Source of the DNA: a virus | IMG/VR virus record: IMGVR_UViG_3300044858_005619 | Location: 1-22,717 of that record | Length of the DNA: 22,717 nt | Direction: 5' to 3' (one strand) | In this document: piece after piece, positions 16,815-22,717 of the stretch | Numbering within the stretch: the first letter of the stretch is position 1 | Layout: every line of letters starts with the position of its first letter | The notes under the pieces: generated by a model | What the model was told of the DNA's origin: nothing | Databases searched by the model: none | The model's input: the letters and a program-made list of their open reading frames with translations, nothing else | Position numbers and translations under genes: made by a program

Positions 16815-18635
16815 TTACGCCTTCAGTGTTTCTGTGCGACTCGTTTGTGATTGAACAGATACCCGAATAGAATCAGAGTACCCACGACTGACCCGTAGTA
16901 TTTTGTTTTCTTCCACAAAGATATCCAGATTCTGTGGTTCTGCTGTTATGGTGAAGAATATACTCGTCGTCTCTGGAGAAAACAAAGTGTTTACACTGAC
17001 CACTCCCTTTTTGTAGTCAACCCTTCCAACTTTAGGATAGACCAGATTCACCACTCCTGTGTTTTCGTCTTTGCTGACGATATCAAGATTTCCGTACCCG
17101 TCATCACGAATCACACAACCCAAAACATAAGTTCCTGTGGTGTTTACATGAGAAAATTGAGTGGAACTCAACACGGATGCGTGTCCGTCGTTTGGATGAT
17201 ACAGAGGATTTTTAAAGTCTACGGAAAACCCTTTGCTCACAAGCAAAGTTGCCAAGTTTATGGTTTTTCTCATCATTACTCTTGTTTCGTTTCCCAATAT
17301 GCCCTCACTCAAACTATTCACTCCCTGCACAAGTTTGGAATGGTAGAAATTGGATCCAAACTTCTCAAGAATAGAGGACGAATAGGTAAAAATGTAAGCC
17401 GCAACAATAGCCTTCAGCGTTCCTGCTCCATACGTGATTCGTGTTGGATCGTATGTAACCAAACAGTCCACCACCAGATCAATGTAATCAGCGTCAACCA
17501 CTTCTGGAACAACCGTTACAACCGAGCGATTTTCACGCAAAACGCGAACCAAGTTAGATTTTTCTGAAACTGTTAGTGCAGTACCAGAGCGTGGTTTTAC
17601 CGCAATAAAAACCTTGCCGTACTGTGGGGGCATCAGTCGATCACCACCGTAAACATAAACCGAGTCAGCAGTAGGATATTCTTTTACAACCACCGCAGCA
17701 TAATCGTCCTCTGTTACTGCTCTTCCTTGAGACTGATAGTAGCGAGGAGCAAGAAACTTGATGCTAGACACACTCTCTTCCAAAGCACCGCCAGAAGAAA
17801 TACTGTTTACTGTTATGGCACCTGCTCCACTGATTGATGTGGTGAACGTGCTTATTCCGTTTGCAACATCTCCATTCGTTTCCAAATACTCTACAGTGAT
17901 GAGACTTCCAGTTTCGGGCTGCAAACCGAGAAACCCGTCCCCAAAAAACAACTCGTACATACCCGCCTCTCGCTCTTGCAAAAAATACACCTTTGAGGTG
18001 GGGGTCAAATCAATGTATGATGTGGCTTCGGTCCAAACATTACCGACTCCTGTATTGTCTGTGGATGAAGCCTTTACACGAACACGGATAGTGCTGGTAT
18101 CTATTTTATCGTTGGGTATCAGCAGATACGATCCAATACGTTTTGTGCGATCATAAATGTACGACATACGCCGTAATGTTCCTTCATACACAGTAATATT
18201 TTCAAATTTCTGTGTTTCGCTGTTCGCGTATTTTGTATCCAAAAGCACAAAACGGTATTGTGTTCCGGCAGAATCAGTTCCGACAAATTCCGAACCACGC
18301 GACAGATAGGTGGTTTCTGATGCCCCATTCAGAGAAACCGTTAGAATTGATTTTGCAGCACGGCGAGAAGTTGGAATATAACCAAGAGTTTTTGCATGAG
18401 AAACCACCGATGGACGCAGAACAGCACTATCAAGAAACATCTCGTTTGCGACCATGTTGGCATAAAAAGACTGATAGTGAGTGTTGTATGCAAGCACATC
18501 AAGCACAGTACTCAAAACAGACCCGTCAAAATTGTAGTCTTTGAGTGTTTCTTGCGACTGCAAAAACGATTTAAGAGACGCTTTTGCTTGCTCAAAATCA
18601 AGACCAACAACATTGAAATTGTTAGTGTTTGCCAT
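16815..18635 (-). CDS. gp6: Baseplate wedge protein gp6
   Basis: This is the T4 gp6 family (baseplate J-like), the protein that forms the inner ring of wedge dimers with gp7, gp25 and gp53. Its length is 606 residues against 660 in T4. Family marks seen: DGSVLSTVLDVLAYN (37-51), ANEMFLDSAVLR (about 63-74), LGYIPTSRRAA (about 84-94) and PRYYQSQGRAVTEDDYAAVV (about 297-317), followed by YPTADSVYVYGG. The start overlaps the gp25 stop (TGATG), so the two are translationally coupled; the pair 25-6 is adjacent here, as I recall it in cyanophage-type T4-like genomes, whereas T4 keeps gene 25 elsewhere. No truncation or missing block is apparent. Highly confident. Confidence 0.95.
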   Translation of the reverse strand: MANTNNFNVVGLDFEQAKASLKSFLQSQETLKDYNFDGSVLSTVLDVLAYNTHYQSFYANMVANEMFLDSAVLRPSVVSHAKTLGYIPTSRRAAKSILTVSLNGASETTYLSRGSEFVGTDSAGTQYRFVLLDTKYANSETQKFENITVYEGTLRRMSYIYDRTKRIGSYLLIPNDKIDTSTIRVRVKASSTDNTGVGNVWTEATSYIDLTPTSKVYFLQEREAGMYELFFGDGFLGLQPETGSLITVEYLETNGDVANGISTFTTSISGAGAITVNSISSGGALEESVSSIKFLAPRYYQSQGRAVTEDDYAAVVVKEYPTADSVYVYGGDRLMPPQYGKVFIAVKPRSGTALTVSEKSNLVRVLRENRSVVTVVPEVVDADYIDLVVDCLVTYDPTRITYGAGTLKAIVAAYIFTYSSSILEKFGSNFYHSKLVQGVNSLSEGILGNETRVMMRKTINLATLLVSKGFSVDFKNPLYHPNDGHASVLSSTQFSHVNTTGTYVLGCVIRDDGYGNLDIVSKDENTGVVNLVYPKVGRVDYKKGVVSVNTLFSPETTSIFFTITAEPQNLDIFVEENKILRVSRGYSDSIRVSVQSQTSRTETLKA

Positions 18636-19045
18636 CAGCGCACCCTTTCTAGTACCACCGTTATGCGGTCAGTTTTTCCAATAGCACGAACAGAGTACTC
18701 CACACCAACTACATATCCGTTTTCATCGGGATTAGCAGTGACATCAACCAATACATTTTGAATTCTTGGCTCGTGATTGAAAATAGTTTGAAGAACTCTG
18801 TCACGAATCTCCATAGTGGTTATAGCATCAATGGGTTCAAACAAAAGGGGTCGAAGACTTCCTCCGATTGTTGGCTGAAAAAGCCTCTCTCCAAAAGCAG
18901 TCATCAGCAAATTCTTTACAGACAATCTAATGGCAGCATCGTCGCGTACCAATAGCAAATCTCCAGTTTTCGGACTGCGAGTAAAGTTGGGATCTATGTC
19001 AGAAAAAACTGATTTATTGCTAGTAGATGCAATTCGTAATGCCAT
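18635..19045 (-). CDS. gp25: Baseplate wedge protein gp25
   Basis: This is the T4 gp25 / GPW family (TssE in type VI secretion), the small wedge protein that links the gp6-gp7 core bundle to the sheath. Its length of 136 residues is close to T4 (132). Motifs: DIDPNFTRSPKTGDL (16-30), SVKNLLMTAFGERLFQP (42-58), GGSLRPLLFEP (61-71) and the diagnostic EPR triad at 92-94, which in the family helps nucleate the sheath. The ATG overlaps the stop of the GAF-like gene (TAATG), and its own stop overlaps the gp6 start (TGATG). Complete and intact; highly confident. Confidence 0.96.
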   Translation of the reverse strand: MALRIASTSNKSVFSDIDPNFTRSPKTGDLLLVRDDAAIRLSVKNLLMTAFGERLFQPTIGGSLRPLLFEPIDAITTMEIRDRVLQTIFNHEPRIQNVLVDVTANPDENGYVVGVEYSVRAIGKTDRITVVLERVR

Positions 19046-19713
19046 TAGTGGTTTCCTGTTTTGTAGATCAAATGCGAATTTACTCTGTTTGCAGTATCCA
19101 CAATAATCCCCTCAATAGAAGCCTGATTTATTCCTTCGGATTCAATCTCATCTAAAGAGTCAGAAGAGCACCAATGACACATCAAAAATCCAAGCGGGCT
19201 GATCCCATCAGAACACCGCAAGGGAACAATACTGAAGTACTCCACGCTATTTATCTCAAGCGAAGAACGAAATGCAGACACCGGCAAAGCATTCACTGCA
19301 ATAATTTTTCCAGATTGTGTCTCTAGTGTTTCCATGAGACTTGAGTATCTGGACACTAGCACATCTTGAGACTCAAGAATCATGGTTTGCGACAGAACAG
19401 AACACGATTCGTGTGTAACAGAAAATCGTTTAATGCTTGTTCCGTCTGCAAAAGATCCACCGTTATGAAATTGAAATATTAAGCATCGGCACGCACGAAC
19501 GGTGACTCGCAACTCTGTAAGTATTTCGTGTAGTTGGCTGTGTGTCTCAACCTGCCTCTGTTCTTGTTTTCGTTTCCACAAAATGCTTACCTTTTTATTC
19601 TTGATTGCTCCCCACGCTCCAATAAAGACACCAGTGAGAAGAACACCAAACACTTCCCCCACTAATTGTGCGGTTTCACGAAACGCAGAAAAACCGTCAG
19701 AAGAATGTGTCAT
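19045..19713 (-). CDS. Membrane-anchored GAF-like protein, 222 aa
   Basis: I chose ATG 19713, which overlaps the preceding stop as ATGA and has a GGGGGA ribosome site. An earlier in-frame ATG at 19752 would overlap coding sequence and is less likely. Residues 17-37 (LVGEVFGVLLTGVFIGAWGAI) are one transmembrane segment. A basic stretch follows (KNKK, WKRK), then a helix at about 50-72. Residues about 73-210 look like a GAF/PAS-type alpha-beta sensor fold: RCLIFQFHNGGSFADGTSIK, RFSVTHESC, and SPLGFLMCHW near the end. The FHNGG segment recalls unnamed proteins in marine T4-like phages. Topology would be N-out with the GAF-like body in the cytoplasm, by the positive-inside rule. No kinase, cyclase or lytic motif is visible. 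Its place among baseplate genes is unexplained; holin-like, signalling or tail-membrane roles are all guesses. Confidence 0.7.
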   Translation of the reverse strand: MTHSSDGFSAFRETAQLVGEVFGVLLTGVFIGAWGAIKNKKVSILWKRKQEQRQVETHSQLHEILTELRVTVRACRCLIFQFHNGGSFADGTSIKRFSVTHESCSVLSQTMILESQDVLVSRYSSLMETLETQSGKIIAVNALPVSAFRSSLEINSVEYFSIVPLRCSDGISPLGFLMCHWCSSDSLDEIESEGINQASIEGIIVDTANRVNSHLIYKTGNH

Positions 19714-20546
19714 CGGAATCCCCCAACTGATCCAAATCCAGTACCAGCACAAGGGTTTGGTGTGCCTGGCGGGAAACCTTGTGGCGGAACCACTCCACGT
19801 ATAGCGTTAAGAAAATCTGGACTAATCAAGTTGCCGTTAATGATTGACCCTAGTTTAAAACACGGATCCGTGTTCGCCAGATTCACAAGGTTAGCCAACG
19901 AACTAATATCTGTGTATTTTTGCACGAAAGCGGTTGCTTCTGCCAAAACAGCAGCGGCTTCATTCATTAGCCCATCAAGTGCTCCACTTACTGCTTCTAT
20001 AGTGTCAGCAATGGAACCCAATATTCCCTGAAAGTCTTGAATAGACTGCGCTAATGCCGTGCCTGTTCCAGGAACAAAAGAATTTAACACTCGTTCCAAG
20101 TCTATATTTGCTGCTATAACAGCCTGTATAGCAGACTGACCGTTTCCGTTAACAACATTTAATCCGGCAGCAATATCCAATCCTGGTATCCCTAATGCAC
20201 ACGTAAGGTTTGCGTACAAACTAAGATTGCTCACTATGCTCAATAGACCCTGAACCGTAGTAAACTTCTTGGTTTCATTCTCAAAGGCAGTAATAATGGC
20301 TTCTTGGCTAGTGAGCAGTTGCTGAATTCTTGAAATAACAGGAATCGCATTTCCGACTCCACCCAAAGTGGCTGCTTCAATCAATCCCTGAATGCGCGCC
20401 CCGTTTGCTCCACCGAGTTGACGAGCAGCAGATACGGCAGCAGCATTTGGATTGTTGAACATTTCGGAAGTCAGTCCGAAAGACAAAATGCTCTTGTCGC
20501 AATCACTAACTGTTTCTGGACACGGACACGGATTATTTGTACTCAT
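19710..20546 (-). CDS. Unidentified virion-region protein with Cys-Pro head, 278 aa
   Basis: I do not recognise the family. The N-terminus NNPCPCPETVSDC has three Cys in its first 16 residues; another Cys lies mid-protein (LTCALGI) and two near the C-terminus (DPCFKLG and PNPCAG). The bulk is Ala/Leu/Ile/Gly-rich and probably helical, including SIADTIEAVSGALDGL and NEAAAVLAEATAFVQKY. The tail is Gly/Pro-rich (PPQGFPPGTPNP). No signal peptide or clear transmembrane span is seen. The start lies 3 bases after the PAAR stop with a G-rich ribosome site (TGGGG), and its stop overlaps the next start (ATGA). Sitting directly after the spike-tip gene and before gp25, it could be a baseplate or hub component or an effector delivered with the spike; both ideas rest only on position. 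Confidence 0.7.
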   Translation of the reverse strand: MSTNNPCPCPETVSDCDKSILSFGLTSEMFNNPNAAAVSAARQLGGANGARIQGLIEAATLGGVGNAIPVISRIQQLLTSQEAIITAFENETKKFTTVQGLLSIVSNLSLYANLTCALGIPGLDIAAGLNVVNGNGQSAIQAVIAANIDLERVLNSFVPGTGTALAQSIQDFQGILGSIADTIEAVSGALDGLMNEAAAVLAEATAFVQKYTDISSLANLVNLANTDPCFKLGSIINGNLISPDFLNAIRGVVPPQGFPPGTPNPCAGTGFGSVGGFR

Positions 20547-20549
20547 ATA

Positions 20550-20816
20550 TTACCCCACAAAAAAAGTACCTGAACCTGTTGGGCGATGCCCGCAACTTGC
20601 TCTGCTTGCTGTTGTACATATGGGCAATCCACCAACGGTAAAATTAGAGTTGCCCTGCTGCATAACTGCGTTATCATGTTCGTTGATGCCGTGATCTTGT
20701 ACGGGATTACCCTGTACAGCCACAGGAAATCCATCAACGAAAAAGAAGGGGTTCCCCACTAGTATGGTTCCCCCTGCGGTATCTACGTTGGCTCTACACA
20801 CTCCAGATCCTGGCAT
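20550..20816 (-). CDS. gp5.4: PAAR spike-tip protein (T4 gp5.4-like), 88 aa
   Basis: PAAR proteins cap the central spike of contractile tails and sharpen it for piercing the outer membrane. The sequence shows the family layout: VCRANVDTAGG, PFFFVDGFPVAVQGNPVQDH, then HDNAVMQQGNSNFTVGGLPI and ASCGHRPTGSG. His42, His47, Cys75 and His77 are well placed to form the family's zinc site of three His and one Cys. The length fits the family (about 90-100 residues). ATG 20816 is chosen because a perfect GAGGAG ribosome site lies 6 bases before it; an in-frame ATG at 20858 would overlap the previous gene by 32 bases. The ribosome site overlaps the previous stop codon. No C-terminal effector extension is present. 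Confidence 0.93.
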   Translation of the reverse strand: MPGSGVCRANVDTAGGTILVGNPFFFVDGFPVAVQGNPVQDHGINEHDNAVMQQGNSNFTVGGLPICTTASRASCGHRPTGSGTFFVG

Positions 20817-20826
20817 ACGGTACTCC

Positions 20827-21129
20827 TCAAATATCAGTTGATCCAACAAACTCACCATTCGGAATAGACTTCGTAAAGGTATATGCAGATTTTACCTGAT
20901 TCATTCCCGCAGCATCAATGACAGCAGGTGCAAACCACACATCAAAATCAAACACATTGATGGTTCTTTCATCAAGAGGAATCTTATTGTCTAGTCTTGC
21001 TTGTTCAGAAACATAGCCATCCAAAATAATCGTACCTGTTTTGGCGGTATGATTCAGATTCAGAGTACGAATCTTCCAATATTGCGAATAGGTTCCTGTA
21101 GGATGTTGAATAATTTGTTGAAGTGCCAT
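20827..21129 (-). CDS. Small phage structural-region protein, 100 aa
   Basis: This is a soluble, mostly beta protein without signal or membrane segments. Its start, MALQQIIQHPTGTYSQYWKI, followed by a long strand-rich region (TGTIILDGYVSEQARLD) and YTFTKSIPNGEF near the end, resembles unnamed small proteins that sit among tail or structural genes in many marine phages. Its ATG overlaps the stop of the 106-aa gene (TAATG), and its stop carries the ribosome site of the PAAR gene, so it belongs to the same transcript. No function can be assigned from sequence. A minor virion component or assembly helper is the natural guess from context. Confidence 0.75.
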   Translation of the reverse strand: MALQQIIQHPTGTYSQYWKIRTLNLNHTAKTGTIILDGYVSEQARLDNKIPLDERTINVFDFDVWFAPAVIDAAGMNQVKSAYTFTKSIPNGEFVGSTDI

Positions 21130-21449
21130 TATGTTGACTCCAATACTGATACGATGATATCAAGTCCCGCAGTTAATCCTGCTGTAACTTTGAGACAGTC
21201 TCCTGTTACGAGTGGAATTGGTGCATCAAGTGCTTGGTATGTTGATTGAATTGGAACTGCTGCTGCACGAACAATGTAGTAACCTGTTGCTCCCTTGAAC
21301 AACTGAACAGATACACTATTGGCTATTGTGGTGTTACTGTTGGCAACATGAATAGCATTCACTATTGCAGTTCCTGTGATTCCTGCATAGATTGTGGTGG
21401 CTGCTGTGACACCGACTGAAGTTGCGTAATTTGTGTATATGTCTGGCAT
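21129..21449 (-). CDS. Small beta-rich virion-type protein, 106 aa
   Basis: The pattern TIYAGITGTAIVNAIHVANS ... VSVQLFKG ... VPLVTGDCLKVTAG ... DIIVSVLE matches a widespread class of small phage structural proteins. These form a single beta-sandwich of about 100 residues with the recurring ending LEAGDxIKVTA...VSILE. They are often listed as virion or decoration-like proteins, but I know no agreed function. There is no signal peptide or membrane span. A perfect TATAAATA box ends 16 bases before the ATG, while a good ribosome site is absent (AAAGTAAATA only). This gene is therefore probably the first after a late promoter, with a very short leader. It overlaps the next gene by one base. Confidence 0.75.
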   Translation of the reverse strand: MPDIYTNYATSVGVTAATTIYAGITGTAIVNAIHVANSNTTIANSVSVQLFKGATGYYIVRAAAVPIQSTYQALDAPIPLVTGDCLKVTAGLTAGLDIIVSVLEST

Positions 21450-21464
21450 TGGTATTTACTTTAA

Positions 21465-21472
21465 TATTTATA
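21465..21472 (-). promoter_or_regulatory. T4-type late promoter box TATAAATA
   Basis: The minus strand reads TATAAATA here, an exact match to the T4 late promoter -10 element used with the gp55/gp33/gp45 system. It spans the stop of the LamG-like gene and lies 16 bases before the ATG of the 106-residue protein, in one of the longest gene gaps of the window. The local sequence is AT-rich. Transcription would begin only a few bases before the ATG. One exact 8-mer can occur by chance, so the position matters more than the match. Confidence 0.5.
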
Positions 21473-22355
21473 TTGTTGGTGCTGCGTTTTTATATGGGTG
21501 ATCATTAGGAAGACTTGCTTGCAGTCCCCATTTCCATGCAAGATAGCCTTCAATGAGTTGTCTGGTCGTGGTGTTTGTAGATTGCACCATTATGACCTCT
21601 GCAATTACTATGTTGGATGATCTACTTGGATTATATTCTCTTCCCAAACCATAACCAACATTGGTGCTGTCTGGTGTTGCAATAGTGTTAGTGGTGCTTT
21701 CCAAGGTTCCGTTTCTCCACACTCCCCATCCCGTGGTATTGCTTTGAAATGCCATTATGTTACCAACATTATTGGAATACGCAGTTCCGCTACTCAGATC
21801 ATAATTTCCTAATCCAGGTCCTCCGTAGTAAGGATAAGATGCACCAAAATTATTAGTGTTTTTTACATAGTGTAAGGCTCCACGATTTGTTCCTTGTCCT
21901 GCTGATGCCAAACAGGAAATTGATGGTCTATAGGTATCACTACCAGTTCCTGCTCCACTTCTTGACCACACCCAATACACTCCGTGTGTTTGATTTTGCA
22001 TTGCTGTTGTGAAAATATCCATAACATCGTTGGAACCATCAAACAAAACTCCCGGCAACGAACCAGGAAAGGCGGTTGCAGAGTATGCTGGTTGATTTGC
22101 TGATGTTGCTTGCACAGCATTTACTCCACCACCTTTTCTATCAGCCCATGTAGAAACACCAGTAGCAATTGTGAGGGTTGAAGATAGTGCAGCATCCAAC
22201 CAAAAAACGGTAGAGATTTCATTTGGAGTCCAATTAGTTTCAAAGAATCCCAAATCTCTTTCAATGTAGTGCTTCAGAGCAGGAATGGTTCCCGCTCTGG
22301 TGCGGCGTTGGTCTGTGTTGCCGCAGTATCCTGAATTGAGTCGCCATCTTCTCAT
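21468..22355 (-). CDS. LamG/concanavalin A-like virion protein, 295 aa
   Basis: ATG 22355 is chosen because it overlaps the stop of the upstream fibre gene (ATGA). The frame is open to 22457, but those 34 residues lie inside the upstream coding region. A GAGGG site lies 11 bases upstream. Residues about 1-45 are a basic head (RRWRLNSGYCGNTDQRRTR). Residues about 48-285 form one LamG-like lectin domain: STVFWLDAALSSTLTIATG, VSTWADRKGGG, PGVLFDGSNDVMDIF, WGVWRNGTLE, IVIAEVIMVQS, and the closing GYLAWKWGLQASLPNDHPYK. That closing signature recurs in the giant gp7-like protein and the 179-aa protein. It probably binds host surface glycans as part of a fibre or baseplate. Sampled GC (about 41%) is lower than in the gp7-like gene. 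Confidence 0.8.
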   Translation of the reverse strand: MRRWRLNSGYCGNTDQRRTRAGTIPALKHYIERDLGFFETNWTPNEISTVFWLDAALSSTLTIATGVSTWADRKGGGVNAVQATSANQPAYSATAFPGSLPGVLFDGSNDVMDIFTTAMQNQTHGVYWVWSRSGAGTGSDTYRPSISCLASAGQGTNRGALHYVKNTNNFGASYPYYGGPGLGNYDLSSGTAYSNNVGNIMAFQSNTTGWGVWRNGTLESTTNTIATPDSTNVGYGLGREYNPSRSSNIVIAEVIMVQSTNTTTRQLIEGYLAWKWGLQASLPNDHPYKNAAPTI

Positions 22356-22717
22356 GATAAGAACCACCCTCTTTTGAAGTCCGTGATGTATTGAACTGCT
22401 CCTGTGAGTCCGTTGACGGAAGTTACAGATCCACCTCCTCCTGCTGGAGTTGCCCAAGTAATTCCGCTTCCCGTAGACGTTAATACTTGATTGTTGGAAC
22501 CTTGTGTTCCGTTTATCAATAAAGTGTTTGTAAGATTTACAGGTCCAGTAAATGTTGCACCAGAAGCACTGATACCAGCATTGAATCTTGTGAGTGCGCT
22601 AAAGGTTCCTCCTGCTGAACTGATTCCATTGGTTGCATTTAATAGTCCACTAACAGATACGGGTGAGCCAGTTAAAGTTAGTGGAGATCCTACTGCGTTA
22701 ACATCTATTAAACCACT
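22352..22717 (-). CDS. Fibre-like protein, C-terminal 121 aa (5' end beyond window)
   Basis: This frame is open from the right edge to TGA at 22352-22354, with no start in the window. The residues seen are Ser/Gly/Thr/Val-rich short beta repeats (ISSAGGTFSALTRFNAGIS, SASGATFTGPVNLTNT). A linker TWATPAGGGGSVTSVNGLTGAV follows, then the short tail DFKRGWFLS. The SVTSVNGLTGAV type of motif is frequent at the ends of tail fibre and baseplate fibre proteins of marine phages, just before a tip domain or adhesin. The following LamG-like gene overlaps by 4 bases (ATGA). A shaft protein followed by a separate lectin-like tip is a plausible reading of the pair. Confidence 0.75.
   Translation of the reverse strand, partial: SGLIDVNAVGSPLTLTGSPVSVSGLLNATNGISSAGGTFSALTRFNAGISASGATFTGPVNLTNTLLINGTQGSNNQVLTSTGSGITWATPAGGGGSVTSVNGLTGAVQYITDFKRGWFLS

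Noticed and set aside
18635-19045. gp25 as a lysozyme
   Set aside because: Older literature suggested lysozyme activity for gp25, but the EPR motif and the TssE/GPW match indicate a structural wedge role, and no lysozyme catalytic pattern is visible.
19248-19255. GATAAATA box inside the GAF-like gene
   Set aside because: It lies about 200 bases before gp25, unlike the other boxes; chance occurrence is the simpler explanation.
19045-19752. Start at 19752 for the GAF-like gene
   Set aside because: The extra 13 residues lie inside the upstream coding end; ATG 19713 forms an ATGA overlap and has a GGGGGA site.
20550-20858. Longer PAAR start at 20858
   Set aside because: It would overlap the upstream gene by 32 bases; the ATG at 20816 has a perfect GAGGAG site at good spacing and the expected family N-terminus.
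21468-22457. Start at 22457 for the 295-aa LamG-like protein
   Set aside because: The first 34 residues are an out-of-frame reading of the upstream fibre gene's end; ATG 22355 forms an ATGA junction.
1-22717. Diversity-generating retroelement, tRNA genes, CRISPR arrays, insertion sequences, homing endonucleases
   Set aside because: I looked because variable lectin-like fibre genes can be DGR targets. No reverse transcriptase, template repeat, cloverleaf, spaced direct repeat or transposase/endonuclease motif was found.

Overview
The window is a densely packed piece of the structural (late) region of a T4-like tailed phage, i.e. a contractile-tail myovirus of the kind common among marine T4-like viruses and cyanophages. 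All supported genes lie on the minus strand, so transcription runs from high to low coordinates. The genes abut or overlap by 1-4 bases (ATGA, TAATG and TGATG junctions) or are separated by gaps of at most about 20 bases. There is no non-coding stretch over 300 bases, no tRNA, no CRISPR array and no transposon. The baseplate genes most resemble what I recall of marine T4-like phages. Nothing here identifies the host; hand-counted GC is about 50% in a sampled part of the gp7-like gene and about 41% at the right end.

Reading in transcription order from the right edge: (i) the end of a fibre-like protein (22352-22717) and a concanavalin A/LamG-like protein (21468-22355); (ii) two small structural-type proteins (21129-21449, 20827-21129); (iii) a PAAR spike-tip protein equivalent to T4 gp5.4 (20550-20816); (iv) an unidentified 278-residue protein with a Cys-Pro-rich head (19710-20546); (v) a membrane-anchored protein with a GAF-like body (19045-19713); (vi) baseplate wedge gp25 (18635-19045) and gp6 (16815-18635); (vii) a 1,982-residue protein in the gp7 position, with a gp7-like head and a very long lectin-like tail (10865-16813); (viii) a 179-residue protein that looks like the second half of a LamG domain (10324-10863); (ix) a gp8-like wedge protein (7930-10314); (x) a 1,663-residue DUF4815-type structural protein (2929-7920); (xi) a 66-residue coiled-coil protein (2729-2929); (xii) a 654-residue fibre-like protein (761-2725) and the start of a tail-collar fibre protein running off the left edge (1-748).

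The order PAAR - 25 - 6 - (7) - 8 - large peripheral proteins - fibres broadly parallels T4 5.4 - 6 - 7 - 8 - 9/10/11/12. The products can be read together as the baseplate: the spike tip, the inner wedge (25, 6, 7), the outer wedge (8), and peripheral and fibre proteins that contact the host. The main departures from T4 are the repeated lectin-like (LamG / jelly-roll) modules in three genes, the extra membrane GAF-like protein inside the wedge operon, and repeated fibre modules at the left end. A perfect T4-type late promoter box (TATAAATA) lies just before the 106-residue protein gene, and weaker matches lie 72-75 bases before several large genes.
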